A stretch of DNA of 64,000 bases from positions 186,001 to 250,000 of the forward strand of contig NZ_JAMBNR010000006.1 in NCBI RefSeq assembly GCF_023715205.1, written 5' to 3'. The notes below the pieces were generated by a model. It saw only the letters and a program-made list of their open reading frames with translations, had not been told where the DNA came from and ran no database searches. Positions 8,601 to 16,744 of the stretch are shown here, one piece after another. Position numbers and translations under genes: made by a program. How positions within the stretch are numbered: the first letter of the stretch is position 1; the number at the start of each line of letters is the position of its first letter. The stretch is from Mesobacillus maritimus. GTDB lineage: Bacteria > Bacillota > Bacilli > Bacillales > Cytobacillaceae.

Positions 8601-9328
8601 TTGATGAGATTTCAGCTCAGCCGAGGAAAGTTATTTCATCGCCAGTCTTCAGTGGTACAGAAACCGGTAATCGCAGGTACTCGCCATTTACAACAAATAT
8701 TGATCGTTATATTCCGTTTAGAACGTTAACTGGTCGTCAACATTTTTACCTTGATCATGATTTAATGCAAGAGTTTGGTGAAGAGTTACCGACGTTTAAA
8801 AGTCCACTGAAAAAATTAGCCTTTTATGATCATGACAATCGTCCAGTTACAGAACAAAAAGAGATTACACTGAAGTACTTAACACCACATTTCAAATGGA
8901 GCTTCCATAGTACATATGGAGATACCGTCCCGATGTTGACCTTATTCCGTGGTGGTCCACATATCTGGATGAATAATGATGATGCGGAATCAATGGGTAT
9001 TGAAGATAATGATTGGATTGAAATGTATAACCGTAATGGGGTAGTTGTAGCGAGAGTGGTGGTAAGCCACCGAATTCCACAAGGAATCACTTATATGTAC
9101 CATGTTCAGGAAAGACATATCAATACGCCAGGCTCACCAATTACGAAACAGCGCGGTGGAACATTCAATAGTCCTACTCGGATTCATATGAAACCGACTC
9201 AAATGATTGGTGGATATGCGCAATTAAGTTATGGATTTAATTACTATGGGCCTACAGGGAATCAAAGAGATGAAGAGGTTGTTATCCGTAAAATCAATCG
9301 GGAAGAGGTGGACTGGCTTGAGAATTAA
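5645..9328 (+). CDS. narG: Respiratory nitrate reductase, alpha subunit
   Basis: At 1227 residues this is a full-length NarG, the molybdenum bis-MGD subunit that reduces nitrate to nitrite on the cytoplasmic side of the membrane. The FS0 iron-sulfur site is visible as HGVNCTGSC near residue 53 and RGCQRG near residue 93, with His as the first ligand as in membrane-bound Nar. There is no twin-arginine signal. YSDILLPAATWYEKYD near residue 780 and the C-terminal molybdopterin-binding domain are typical. It heads narGHJI; narH starts 11 bases before its stop, implying coupled translation. The electrons come from quinol through NarI and NarH. Confidence 0.97.
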   Translation: MAKKSAPLWKKLKFFGGAVAENDHTEVQPNDRDSEKIYRRRWQHDKVVRTTHGVNCTGSCSWKVHVKDGIIAWETQQVDYPTTGPDMPEYEPRGCQRGATFSWYTYSPLRIRYPYVRGSLLKMWREALKETADPVAAWKSIAEDESKAKKFKASRGKGGFIRATWDEINTLISASLIHTIQEYGSDRIFGFSPIPAMSMVSYAGGGRFLNLLGGSLLSFYDWYADLPNASPQVWGEQTDVPESSDWFNSSYLLVWGSNIPQTRTPDAHFYTECRYRGTKVVAVAPDYAEYVKFADKWLPVQVGMDGALAMAMTHVILKEFYVDQQVDFFTNYLKQYTDMPFLITLNKKDDAYVADKFLRASDLGMNVKNGEWKPVLLDRKSGQFASPNGTIGHRWEEGTNWNLKLEDMDNGLNEIDPFLTLLGQEDEVLMGAFPYFGEDQEKILKRGIPVKAVDINGVTIYVTTVFDLMMAHSAVPRGLSGDYPQNYDDDIPYTPGWQEKLTGVDRHQCAQIAREFAQNAIDSEGRSMIIMGSGINHWYHSDAIYRSILNLVLLTGSQGRNGGGWAHYVGQEKVRPLEGWQTIAMARDWGGPPRLQNGTSFFYFATEQWRYEDQKMENLKSPLVDNSHYKHPGDYNVLAARLGWLPSYPQFNRNSMKLVEETGKTTNEEVVEEIVNQLKNGQLKFAIENPEDPKNFPKVLFVWRGNLIGSSAKGHEYFLKHLLGTHHGNLSQQNEEDATEEINWVEHIPEGKLDLMVSIDFRMCSTTLYSDILLPAATWYEKYDISSTDMHPFIHPFNPAITPPWEAKSDWDTFKNLAKRFTDMAKVYLRKPMKDVVSSPLLHDSRDEISQAYGKIPDWKNGEHEPVPGVNLPRLHIVERDFTKVYDRYISLGPVIKEQIGAKGMSWDAKEEYDMLVRMLGRSKQSKEYQDHPSLYTDRNAAEAILTLSSTTNGHLAMKAWDSLEKKTGQKLSDLAIERAEEHVSFDEISAQPRKVISSPVFSGTETGNRRYSPFTTNIDRYIPFRTLTGRQHFYLDHDLMQEFGEELPTFKSPLKKLAFYDHDNRPVTEQKEITLKYLTPHFKWSFHSTYGDTVPMLTLFRGGPHIWMNNDDAESMGIEDNDWIEMYNRNGVVVARVVVSHRIPQGITYMYHVQERHINTPGSPITKQRGGTFNSPTRIHMKPTQMIGGYAQLSYGFNYYGPTGNQRDEEVVIRKINREEVDWLEN

Positions 9329-10883
9329 AGCACAATATGGAATGGTCATGAACCTTGATAAGTGCATTGGGTGCCATACTTGTAGTGTGACATGTAAGAC
9401 GACCTGGACCAACCGCCCCGGTGTAGAATATATGTACTGGAATAATGTTGAAACTAAGCCAGGTGTTGGATACCCGAAAGAATGGGAGAATCAAGAGAAG
9501 CGAAAAGGTGGATGGGAGTTAAGGAACGGCAAGCTTGAATTAAGAGCTGGTGGTCGTGCGAGTAAATTGTTAAACCTTTTTTATAATCCAGACCTAGCAT
9601 CAATTGATGATTACTATGAGCCTTGGGATTATGATTATGAAAATCTCATCAATAGTCCTGAAGGAAAACATCAACCGGTCGCCCGTCCGATTTCACGATT
9701 AACTGGAGAGTATATGGATATTCAATGGGGGCCAAACTGGGAAGACGATCTGGCAGGTGTTTATAAAACCGGGAAAGATGATCCAAACATGAAAGGCTTG
9801 GAAGAGCAAATTAAATTTGAGTTTGAACAAACGTTTATGATGTATTTGCCTCGTATTTGCGAGCATTGTATCAATCCAAGCTGTTTAGCCTCTTGTCCAT
9901 CTGGGGCGATTTATAAGCGTGATGAAGATGGGATTGTCTTAGTAGATCAAGATGCCTGTCGCAGCTGGCGGTTCTGTATGACGGGTTGTCCGTATAAAAA
10001 AGTCTATTTTAATTGGAAAACGAATAAAGCGGAAAAATGTACATTCTGTTTCCCACGGATTGAGGTTGGTCAACCAACTGTATGTTCTGAAACTTGTGTC
10101 GGGCGTTTACGTTATATTGGTCTTATTTTATATGATGCTGATAAAGTGAAAGACGCTGCATCAGTGGCAGATGATAAGGATGTTTATCAAGCTCAGTTGG
10201 ATATGATTCTTGATCCGCATGACCCAGAAATCATTGCAGAAGCAAGAAAACAAGGAATTGCAGATGATTGGATTGAAGCCGCACAGCGGTCGCCGATTTA
10301 TAAACTTGCTGTTGAGCAGGGTATTGCATTACCTCTACATCCCGAGTATCGTACTCTTCCAATGGTTTGGTACGTTCCACCACTAAGCCCATTTATGAAT
10401 GCATTTGGGGGAACGGCAGATTCAATTGATCCTCGTGTAGTATTTCCAACAATAGAGCAGATGCGAATTCCGATTGAATATTTAGCAAATCTATTTACTG
10501 CAGGAGACACGCAAATTATTAAAAATGTTCTCCGTAAATTAGTTGCGATGCGGAGTTATATGCGACAGGTCAACCTTAATAAACCAATCAAGACCGATAT
10601 GATTGAATCAGTAGGTTTGACAGAGGAACGAGTACGAGAAATGTATGAATTATCAGCGATTGCTAAGTACTCTGACCGCTATGTGATTCCTTCATCTCAT
10701 AAGGAAATGTCTGGAGATATGTTTCATGAACGGGGGATGGCTGGATTCGAGGAATTCAGTGGTGCGAGTGGAGGTGGCTGTGAAAGCTGTGCAGTTGGAA
10801 GTCACCCACCAGAATCTCCTCTTGAATATTATGGTGAACAATATTGGAGGGAGCTCGATGAATCAAAAGCAAATGGTCTATAG
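9318..10883 (+). CDS. narH: Respiratory nitrate reductase, beta subunit
   Basis: The product carries four cysteine clusters for one [3Fe-4S] and three [4Fe-4S] centres: CIGCHTCSVTC at the N-terminus, CEHCINPSCLASCP near residue 180, CRSWRFCMTGCP near 215 (Trp in place of one Cys, the hallmark of the 3Fe-4S site) and CTFCFPRIEVGQPTVC near 240. It passes electrons from NarI to NarG. I place the start at TTG 9318, giving MRIKAQYGMVMNLDKCIGC as in other NarH proteins, with GAGGTGG six bases upstream; the frame is open further upstream but that part lies inside narG. Length from this start is 521 residues. It overlaps narJ by 26 bases. Confidence 0.95.
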   Translation: MRIKAQYGMVMNLDKCIGCHTCSVTCKTTWTNRPGVEYMYWNNVETKPGVGYPKEWENQEKRKGGWELRNGKLELRAGGRASKLLNLFYNPDLASIDDYYEPWDYDYENLINSPEGKHQPVARPISRLTGEYMDIQWGPNWEDDLAGVYKTGKDDPNMKGLEEQIKFEFEQTFMMYLPRICEHCINPSCLASCPSGAIYKRDEDGIVLVDQDACRSWRFCMTGCPYKKVYFNWKTNKAEKCTFCFPRIEVGQPTVCSETCVGRLRYIGLILYDADKVKDAASVADDKDVYQAQLDMILDPHDPEIIAEARKQGIADDWIEAAQRSPIYKLAVEQGIALPLHPEYRTLPMVWYVPPLSPFMNAFGGTADSIDPRVVFPTIEQMRIPIEYLANLFTAGDTQIIKNVLRKLVAMRSYMRQVNLNKPIKTDMIESVGLTEERVREMYELSAIAKYSDRYVIPSSHKEMSGDMFHERGMAGFEEFSGASGGGCESCAVGSHPPESPLEYYGEQYWRELDESKANGL

Positions 10884-11397
10884 CTTGATTTCTACACTAT
10901 TGCAATATCCAGAAGTGGAATGGAAGAGCCAAATAAATGAGGTTTGGGAGGAAGTTGGCCAAATCCCTGATAAGGAAATTCGTGAGCCTCTAGGAAAGTT
11001 TTTAACTTACCTAGAGGATACTCCATATGAAGAGTTATGTGAAAATTATGTGTATACCTTTGATTTTTATGAAAAGACAACACTTTATTTGACACATAAA
11101 GTATTCAAAGACAATCGGGAACGAGGAGAAATTCTGGTTCAATTACGGCAGGAGTTTTATAAAGCGGGACTAGAATTTTTATCTGATGAGTTGCCAGATT
11201 ATTTACCACTAATCTTAGAGTTTGCTGCGATTGCCCCTGAGGAACAATCTGAGCGGATTTTAAGGCTGCATAAACGTTCGATTGATAGTTTGCAATTAGA
11301 ACTTCAAGGAATAAACAGTCCATATAGGTATTTAATTGCAGCATGTATGGAAAACATGGTGTTGAAGGATGAAAACGAAAATGAAAAGGTTTCCTAA
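10858..11397 (+). CDS. narJ: Nitrate reductase assembly chaperone NarJ (delta subunit)
   Basis: The 179-residue all-helical protein belongs to the NarJ/TorD-type redox-enzyme maturation proteins: the SLISTLLQYPEVEW opening, the YVYTFDFYEKTTLYLTH segment and LPDYLPLILEFAA are typical. NarJ holds apo-NarG while the molybdenum cofactor and FS0 cluster are inserted. The start is ATG 10858 with TTGGAGGG upstream; the reading frame runs on upstream but those residues are a shadow of narH. It overlaps narH by 26 bases and is followed by narI after 21 bases. Confidence 0.93.
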   Translation: MNQKQMVYSLISTLLQYPEVEWKSQINEVWEEVGQIPDKEIREPLGKFLTYLEDTPYEELCENYVYTFDFYEKTTLYLTHKVFKDNRERGEILVQLRQEFYKAGLEFLSDELPDYLPLILEFAAIAPEEQSERILRLHKRSIDSLQLELQGINSPYRYLIAACMENMVLKDENENEKVS

Positions 11398-11418
11398 AGA
11401 AGCAGATTGGAGGAAAGC

Positions 11419-12123
11419 ATGAGCTTTTTCGATTATTTCCTATGGGTGTTCTTCCCCTATATCGCCTTAACCATTTTTGTTGTCGGTCATATTTTTAGAT
11501 ATAACAATGATCAATTTGGGTGGTCGGCAAAATCAAGTGAGTTTTTGGAAAAAGGAAAATTAAAATGGGGAAGCCTCTTGTTTCACTGGGGAATCGTCTT
11601 TGTCTTTTTTGGTCACGTAGCCGGTATTTTGATTCCGAAATTCTTATACGATGTTATCGGCATAAGTGAAGACATGTATCACTTTGGGGCCGTTTGGTTT
11701 GGTGGTGCGGCTGGTGTTGCTACTGTAATAGGTGGGGCCATTTTATTTTACCGCAGGACAAGTATAAAACGTGTGAGGATCAATAGTTCGTTTAGTGACT
11801 ATTTCTCCCTTATCGTTTTGGGAGTTGTGGTGTTAGTAGGATTCACGAATACTGTTGGATATACGGCCTCGGGTGGTTCTTTCGATTATCGTACAACCAT
11901 TGGTCCATGGTTTCGTGGGTTGCTGACATTTACACCGCAGCCAGAGCTAGTTGCGTTTGCGCCAATTGGGTTTCAACTGCATATTTTAGCTGCGTTTGCT
12001 TTGTTTGCGATCTGGCCGTTTACTCGATTGGTACATGTCTGGAGTTTGCCTTTGGAATATTTATGGCGCAGATACATTATTTTTCGTAAAATGGGCCCTG
12101 CTCAAGTTGAAAAAAAGAATTAA
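11419..12123 (+). CDS. narI: Respiratory nitrate reductase, gamma subunit (cytochrome b)
   Basis: This 234-residue integral membrane protein has about five helices and is the di-heme b subunit that oxidises quinol and anchors NarGH. The N-terminus FDYFLWVFFPYIALTIFVVGHIFRY, the LFHWGIVFVFFGHVAG helix and the later FQLHILAAFALFAIWPFTRLVHVWSLP helix contain the heme-ligand histidines expected in NarI. ATG 11419 is chosen because GGAGG lies five bases upstream; a TTG at 11407 overlaps that site. It closes the narGHJI core. Confidence 0.95.
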   Translation: MSFFDYFLWVFFPYIALTIFVVGHIFRYNNDQFGWSAKSSEFLEKGKLKWGSLLFHWGIVFVFFGHVAGILIPKFLYDVIGISEDMYHFGAVWFGGAAGVATVIGGAILFYRRTSIKRVRINSSFSDYFSLIVLGVVVLVGFTNTVGYTASGGSFDYRTTIGPWFRGLLTFTPQPELVAFAPIGFQLHILAAFALFAIWPFTRLVHVWSLPLEYLWRRYIIFRKMGPAQVEKKN

Positions 12124-12132
12124 TGATAGAAA

Positions 12133-12157
12133 GGCCTGTCACAGGATGTGATAGGCC
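12133..12157 (+). other. Intercistronic hairpin between narI and the hemerythrin gene
   Basis: GGCCTGTCACA and TGTGATAGGCC form a near-perfect stem with a three-base loop. There is no T-run, so this is more likely an mRNA stability or processing element than a terminator. Confidence 0.5.
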
Positions 12158-12179
12158 AAAGTTTGAAAGGAGTGTTTAG

Positions 12180-12608
12180 ATGTCTGGACCTTCATTACGG
12201 AAACTGGATGCCCATCAATCAATTCATGAAGGGGCATTTATGGAGGCGAAAAGTTTAACTGAATTGCTAGAAAAATTGATTAAGGATGACAAAGAGAAGG
12301 AAGCAACTGAAGTGGCAGACGCCCTAATTGAACATTGGGAGAAGAGAATTATTGGACATGCTGATTCAGAAGAAGAGGGCTTTTACCCAGAAGTGGTTAA
12401 AAAAGAGCCTGAGCTAAAGGATATAATTATGATGTTAACAAGAGACCATAATTTATTAAGGATGCTTGCTAAAGAAGCAAAAGACAGGTTAGCTGAGTCT
12501 GGACCAACAAGCAAAATCTTGGGCAATTTCCAAGCACTCCTACTAGTAAATGAGATACATAGTCGTGAGGAAGAGCAATTATTGTTAGGTCATGACCACC
12601 ATCATTGA
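12180..12608 (+). CDS. Hemerythrin-like HHE-domain protein, nar operon
   Basis: The 142-residue helical protein shows the HHE pattern for a di-iron site: DAHQSIHEGAF at the N-terminus, HWEKRIIGHADSEEEGFYPE near residue 50, LTRDHNLLR near 87, and NEIHSREEEQLL near 120. It ends in a His-rich tail (HDHHH). Hemerythrin-type proteins bind O2 or NO or repair iron centres. It lies 56 bases behind narI with no terminator between, so it is likely cotranscribed with the nitrate reductase; protection against NO made during nitrate/nitrite reduction is a reasonable inference. AAAGGAGTG precedes the start. Confidence 0.85.
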   Translation: MSGPSLRKLDAHQSIHEGAFMEAKSLTELLEKLIKDDKEKEATEVADALIEHWEKRIIGHADSEEEGFYPEVVKKEPELKDIIMMLTRDHNLLRMLAKEAKDRLAESGPTSKILGNFQALLLVNEIHSREEEQLLLGHDHHH

Positions 12609-12634
12609 AAAGTGAATTTAGACCGGTCTACAGA

Positions 12635-12664
12635 TGAGAGAAGGTTTTGGATTCTCTCTTTTTT
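12635..12664 (+). terminator. Terminator of the nar-hemerythrin operon
   Basis: GAGAGAA pairs with TTCTCTC and is followed by TTTTTT. A perfect palindrome TAGACCGGTCTA lies just upstream at 12619-12630 region of the same intergenic gap. Confidence 0.75.
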
Positions 12665-12836
12665 GTTGTTTAACACTATATCGTGAATTTATACCTTAGA
12701 GCTGTTCTATATAAGTTTCTTTACGGTGTATTTTTCAACAAGGTCCTATGCTTCTACGATTTTCAAAGTTTCAGATTCAGCAAATTTGTGTGAATATTGT
12801 ATAATGAGGGTAAATGTTCTAGAAAAAGGTGAGAAT

Positions 12837-13937
12837 GTGGCTAAGAAAAATTTTCAATATTGGGCGTTACAAATTTTAATTATTTTGAGCATCATTTATG
12901 TTTCATCTAAAATCAGCTTTCTATTTGAGCCTGTTGGAGTTTTTGTATCGACTTTGTTTTTCCCGATCCTTATTTCAGGCTTTCTGTTTTTCTTATTTAA
13001 TCCCTTGGTAAATCTACTGGTTAGATGGAAGGTTCCGCGTGTTTTAGCCATTATTCTTCTATACATAGGGATTATCGGTTTGATTGTACTTGGAATTGGG
13101 AGCCTTGTCCCAGTTATTTCAAAACAGATTATGGAGCTTGTGAGCGATATACCAGGGTATGCAAGAGACGCACAAGTATTCTTTAACAATTTTGCTACAA
13201 CCGAACAATATCGTTGGTTAATGACGCAGCAATTTATCACACAAGAAGAAGTGATACAGCGTATTACAGAATTTGCAAATACCTTGCCAGATCGGCTATC
13301 GAATGGGATTTCAAATATAGTAGGTTTAATAGCGAATATCACGATAACCATTGTTACCGTTCCATTTTTGCTGTTTTTTATGTTTAAAGACGGACATAAG
13401 CTAAAGTCAGCAATTGCTAGATTTATCCCAGTTGCTTATCGTAAGCAGGGGATAGAAACTTTAGAAAGTACAGCAAAAACTTTATCTGCTTATATTCAAG
13501 GTCAGGTAACAGTCGCTTTGTTCGTAGGAACATTATCCTTTATTGGTTTTCTAATCATTGACCTAGAGTATGCGCTGGTAATGGCGTTAATCGTATCAGT
13601 TACGAACATTATCCCTTATGTTGGACCGATTATTGGAGGAGCACCAGCCGTGATTGTTGGCCTATTTGATTCTCCAAGTAAAGCTCTATTCGTGCTCATT
13701 GTCATTGTGATTGCTCAACAATTAGAGGGGAACTTATTGTCGCCATTAATTTTAGGAAAGACACTTGATACCCATCCTGCAACAATCATTATTATCCTAT
13801 TGGTAGCTGGAAATCTTGCTGGCCTTGTTGGTATGGTATTGGCGGTTCCAACCTATGCTGTAGCGAAAACAATCATATTACATACCGTTCATTTCCTTAA
13901 ATTAAGGCGAGATGCAAAAGTGAATATACAAACATAA
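12837..13937 (+). CDS. AI-2E (PerM/TqsA-type) family membrane transporter
   Basis: The 366-residue protein is an AI-2E family permease: paired N-terminal helices, a central soluble stretch around residues 110-180, and the C-terminal signatures SVTNIIPYVGPIIGGAPAVIVGL and QQLEGNLLSPLILGKTLDTHP. Family members export autoinducer-2 or act as Na+(Li+)/H+ antiporters; the substrate here is unknown. I chose GTG 12837 because AAAAAGGTGAG lies just upstream and homologues begin near KKNFQYWALQ; the frame extends 37 codons further upstream. A TATAAT at 12800-12805 suggests the promoter. Confidence 0.88.
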   Translation: MAKKNFQYWALQILIILSIIYVSSKISFLFEPVGVFVSTLFFPILISGFLFFLFNPLVNLLVRWKVPRVLAIILLYIGIIGLIVLGIGSLVPVISKQIMELVSDIPGYARDAQVFFNNFATTEQYRWLMTQQFITQEEVIQRITEFANTLPDRLSNGISNIVGLIANITITIVTVPFLLFFMFKDGHKLKSAIARFIPVAYRKQGIETLESTAKTLSAYIQGQVTVALFVGTLSFIGFLIIDLEYALVMALIVSVTNIIPYVGPIIGGAPAVIVGLFDSPSKALFVLIVIVIAQQLEGNLLSPLILGKTLDTHPATIIIILLVAGNLAGLVGMVLAVPTYAVAKTIILHTVHFLKLRRDAKVNIQT

Positions 13938-13938
13938 A

Positions 13939-13985
13939 GAGCGAAACAAAAAAGAGAGGACTCCCCTCTCTTTTTTGTTTCGCTC
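13939..13985. terminator. Bidirectional terminator between the AI-2E gene and cls
   Basis: GAGCGAAACAAAAAAGAGAGG is followed after four bases by its exact reverse complement, giving a 21-bp perfect stem with internal A and T runs that serve both converging genes. Confidence 0.9.
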
Positions 13986-14045
13986 AATTATTGCTGTTTT
14001 ATCCTACTTGTAACCTTGGGAATAAGTTTTTTGTATTGCTGCTTT

Positions 14046-15494
14046 TTACAAAATGGGTGAAAGCAGTCTTGATACAGATTCTTTAAGTTGAATCCATTTG
14101 GATCGATTTTGGTACTCTGCCCATGTCAATAGACGGGACTTTTCAATATCCTTGTTGAATGCATTGATAAGCTTTTTTGCAATTTGCCGGTCATAGATGA
14201 AGGCATTAATTTCAAAGTTAAGGTTTAAGCTTCGAATGTCAATATTAGCTGTTCCTACGGAAGAGACCTCATCATCAATAACCACTGTCTTTGCATGCAG
14301 GAAGCCGTTATCATAAATATAAACTTGAGCCCCAGCTTTTAACAGTTCTCCGATGTGAGACAAAGTTGCCCAATAAACGAAAATATGATCTGGCTTATTA
14401 GGGATCATAATTTTAACATCGACGCCTGACAAACAAGCAATTCTAATTGTATCTAATAAGCTAGCGTCAGGTATAAAATAAGGAGTTTGAATAAGAATCG
14501 ATTCTTTAGCTAGCGAAATCATTTTAATATAGCCATTCTTAATTTGAGACCATTCCGCATCAGGACCACTTGTGACAATCTGCATTCCTACATTGTCTTT
14601 GCTCGTTGGCTTTGGAAAAAGTATAGGATCATAATCAATATCATGACTATTGGAAGCCTGGTTCCAATCTAGTATAAATCGAGTCTGGATCGCATGAACG
14701 GATGTACCATGAATTCGAAGGTGGGTATCACGCCAATAGCCAAAACGTGGATTTAATCCAAGATACTCATCACCAATATTAAATCCACCAATATAACTCG
14801 TTTTTCCATCAACAATGACAATTTTACGGTGATTCCTATAGTTCAGTCGGAAATTAATTAATCGGAATTTTGATGGGAAAAATACTTCAACCTCGCCACC
14901 AACCTGTCGGAGTTCATCAAAAAACTTCCTTGAAAGTCCCCTTGAACCTAGTTCATCATAGAGTACCCGCACTTTAACTCCTTCTTTGGCCTTTTCGATT
15001 AAGGCGTCACGTATTCTTTTTCCAAGATTATCTTTTTTAATAATATAATATTGGATGTGAATATGGTGTTTAGCAGAAGCGATATCCTTTAGAAGTTGTT
15101 CGAACTTTTCTTTCCCATCGGTGAAGATATCAACAGAATTGTCCCGTGTAAGCGGGGCATCATTCCCTAATAAATGAAGAAAGATTAATTCTTGTGCATT
15201 AAATTCTGATTCTTTTTGGTACTTGAATGTTCCAGACCGAATTTGATCTAGCTGATAAGCAATATCTTGTTCGATTCCAATCTTTTTCTTATCTTCCCAA
15301 GTGAACAGCCTCGTACGACTTAGATTTTGCCCTAAAAATAAATAAAGAAAAAAACCTAGAACTGGAATAAAGGACAACACTAAAAGCCATGCCCACGCCG
15401 AACTTGCATCGCGGCGCTCCCCAAATACCACAACAAATGCAAACACAATATTTAGAATAAGGACCAAACTTAGGAGAATGGTAGTTATATTCAT
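14046..15494 (-). CDS. cls: Cardiolipin synthase
   Basis: The 482-residue protein has two N-terminal membrane helices, then the two phospholipase D (HKD) motifs of bacterial cardiolipin synthase: NHRKIVIVDGKTSYIGGFN near residue 225 and HAKTVVIDDEVSSVGTANID near residue 400. It condenses two phosphatidylglycerol molecules into cardiolipin at the membrane. Length and domain order match ClsA-type enzymes of Bacillus. It is monocistronic and converges on the AI-2E family gene across a shared terminator; AGGAAGGGAA lies upstream of the ATG. Confidence 0.95.
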   Translation of the reverse strand: MNITTILLSLVLILNIVFAFVVVFGERRDASSAWAWLLVLSFIPVLGFFLYLFLGQNLSRTRLFTWEDKKKIGIEQDIAYQLDQIRSGTFKYQKESEFNAQELIFLHLLGNDAPLTRDNSVDIFTDGKEKFEQLLKDIASAKHHIHIQYYIIKKDNLGKRIRDALIEKAKEGVKVRVLYDELGSRGLSRKFFDELRQVGGEVEVFFPSKFRLINFRLNYRNHRKIVIVDGKTSYIGGFNIGDEYLGLNPRFGYWRDTHLRIHGTSVHAIQTRFILDWNQASNSHDIDYDPILFPKPTSKDNVGMQIVTSGPDAEWSQIKNGYIKMISLAKESILIQTPYFIPDASLLDTIRIACLSGVDVKIMIPNKPDHIFVYWATLSHIGELLKAGAQVYIYDNGFLHAKTVVIDDEVSSVGTANIDIRSLNLNFEINAFIYDRQIAKKLINAFNKDIEKSRLLTWAEYQNRSKWIQLKESVSRLLSPIL

Positions 15495-15768
15495 AAATTC
15501 CCTTCCTGAAACATACTTTGATTTGGCTCTCTTTCCTAGTATTGAAATACAACTATATAGTTGAGAGAAAAAGCTGCAAATTACTTTTAAATAATCATTT
15601 TTTCTTTACAATAAATCCTAGTCTTGATGTTTATTATACATTAGATTTGAAATTTACATAAAGGAATTGCTGACGTAGAATTTCATACCTTAGTAAAAGC
15701 TTCGTAATAATTTATTCATATTATCAAGTTACCATATGGACATACCAAATGACCAGATGGAGGAAATC

Positions 15769-16659
15769 ATGAATAAAAATTCCGGAAAGAAAAAGATTCT
15801 TTATTCACTTATAGGGATCGCTGCTCTAATTGGCACATTTTTTATTGGAATAGTTTACGCTAATAAAGAGGTTGTTGCAACGGTAGGAGAAGTAGAGATT
15901 ACCGAGACTGAATTCTATGATTATCTTGTAAGTTTATATGGACGTAACGCATTAAGCACTTTAATCGATAATAAGTTGATTGAAATTGAAGCAGATAAAG
16001 AAGATATTAAGATTGAAAGCGAAAAAATTGAAGAAGAGTACCAAGTATATGCTGAAACATATGGAGGAGAAGAGGCACTCCAGAGCGTCTTAAATCAGAG
16101 TGGAATGACCAAACAGGACTTAGAGACAGAAATCGAAACATATTTAAAACTAGAAGAACTACTGAAACCAAGGATTGAAATTACCGATGAAGAGTTGAAA
16201 ACTTATTTTGATGAAAACAAAGAGTCTTTTAACCAGGAAGAAGAAGTTCAAGCTAGTCATATTTTAGTTGAAGATGAAGAAACGGCAAAAAAGGTAGCAG
16301 ACAAACTTGCTGATGGTGAAGATTTTGCTGAAATGGCAAAAGAATACTCAACAGATACAGCCAGTGCAGAGAACGGTGGCGATCTAGGTTTTTTTGCAAA
16401 AGGGACAATGGTAGAAGCATTTGAAGAAAAAGCCTTCGCGATGAAGGTAGGAACAATTAGTGAACCGGTTGAAACAGAACATGGATTCCATATTATTAAA
16501 GTAACCGATAAAAAGGAAGCGAAAGAAGCAGTGTTTGAAGACCATAAAGATGAAGTTTATGAAATTATTATGAATGAAAAAATCCAATCCGAATATGGAG
16601 CATGGCTATCTGAAATGAAAGAAGAATATAGTATAAAAAACAGTTTAGAAACAGTTTAA
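15769..16659 (+). CDS. Membrane-anchored PpiC-type foldase (PrsA/SurA-like)
   Basis: The 296-residue protein has an N-terminal membrane anchor (about residues 9-31) without a lipobox Cys, a SurA-like helical region, and a parvulin domain at about 165-265 (QASHILVEDEETAKKVADKL, DLGFFAKGTMVEAFEEKAF, ETEHGFHIIKV). It should act as a peptidyl-prolyl isomerase and chaperone outside the membrane, helping exported proteins fold. It differs from PrsA by the lack of lipidation; B. subtilis YacD is a similar anchored type. ATG 15769 is chosen for the GGAGG six bases upstream. The next gene, also exported, follows 85 bases later. Confidence 0.88.
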   Translation: MNKNSGKKKILYSLIGIAALIGTFFIGIVYANKEVVATVGEVEITETEFYDYLVSLYGRNALSTLIDNKLIEIEADKEDIKIESEKIEEEYQVYAETYGGEEALQSVLNQSGMTKQDLETEIETYLKLEELLKPRIEITDEELKTYFDENKESFNQEEEVQASHILVEDEETAKKVADKLADGEDFAEMAKEYSTDTASAENGGDLGFFAKGTMVEAFEEKAFAMKVGTISEPVETEHGFHIIKVTDKKEAKEAVFEDHKDEVYEIIMNEKIQSEYGAWLSEMKEEYSIKNSLETV

Positions 16660-16744
16660 GAAGTTTTATTTTATATTCATTTTGTTCCCAATATAGGGCA
16701 TCCTATCTTCTGTAATTAACCAAATCCTGTAAGGAGGAATGGAC

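Noticed and set aside
9231-9317. N-terminal extension of narH
   Set aside because: This part lies within narG coding sequence; family alignment puts the start at TTG 9318 with GAGGTGG before it.
5678-9412. Many short minus-strand and alternative-frame ORFs inside narG and narH
   Set aside because: They are shadows of strongly conserved coding sequence and lack ribosome binding sites.
10726-10857. N-terminal extension of narJ
   Set aside because: It overlaps the end of narH and has no NarJ-like sequence; ATG 10858 has a good ribosome binding site.
12133-12157. TGTCACA..TGTGATA read as an Fnr box
   Set aside because: The half-sites are in inverted order (TCACA before TGTGA) with a three-base centre, so it fits an RNA hairpin and not an Fnr site.
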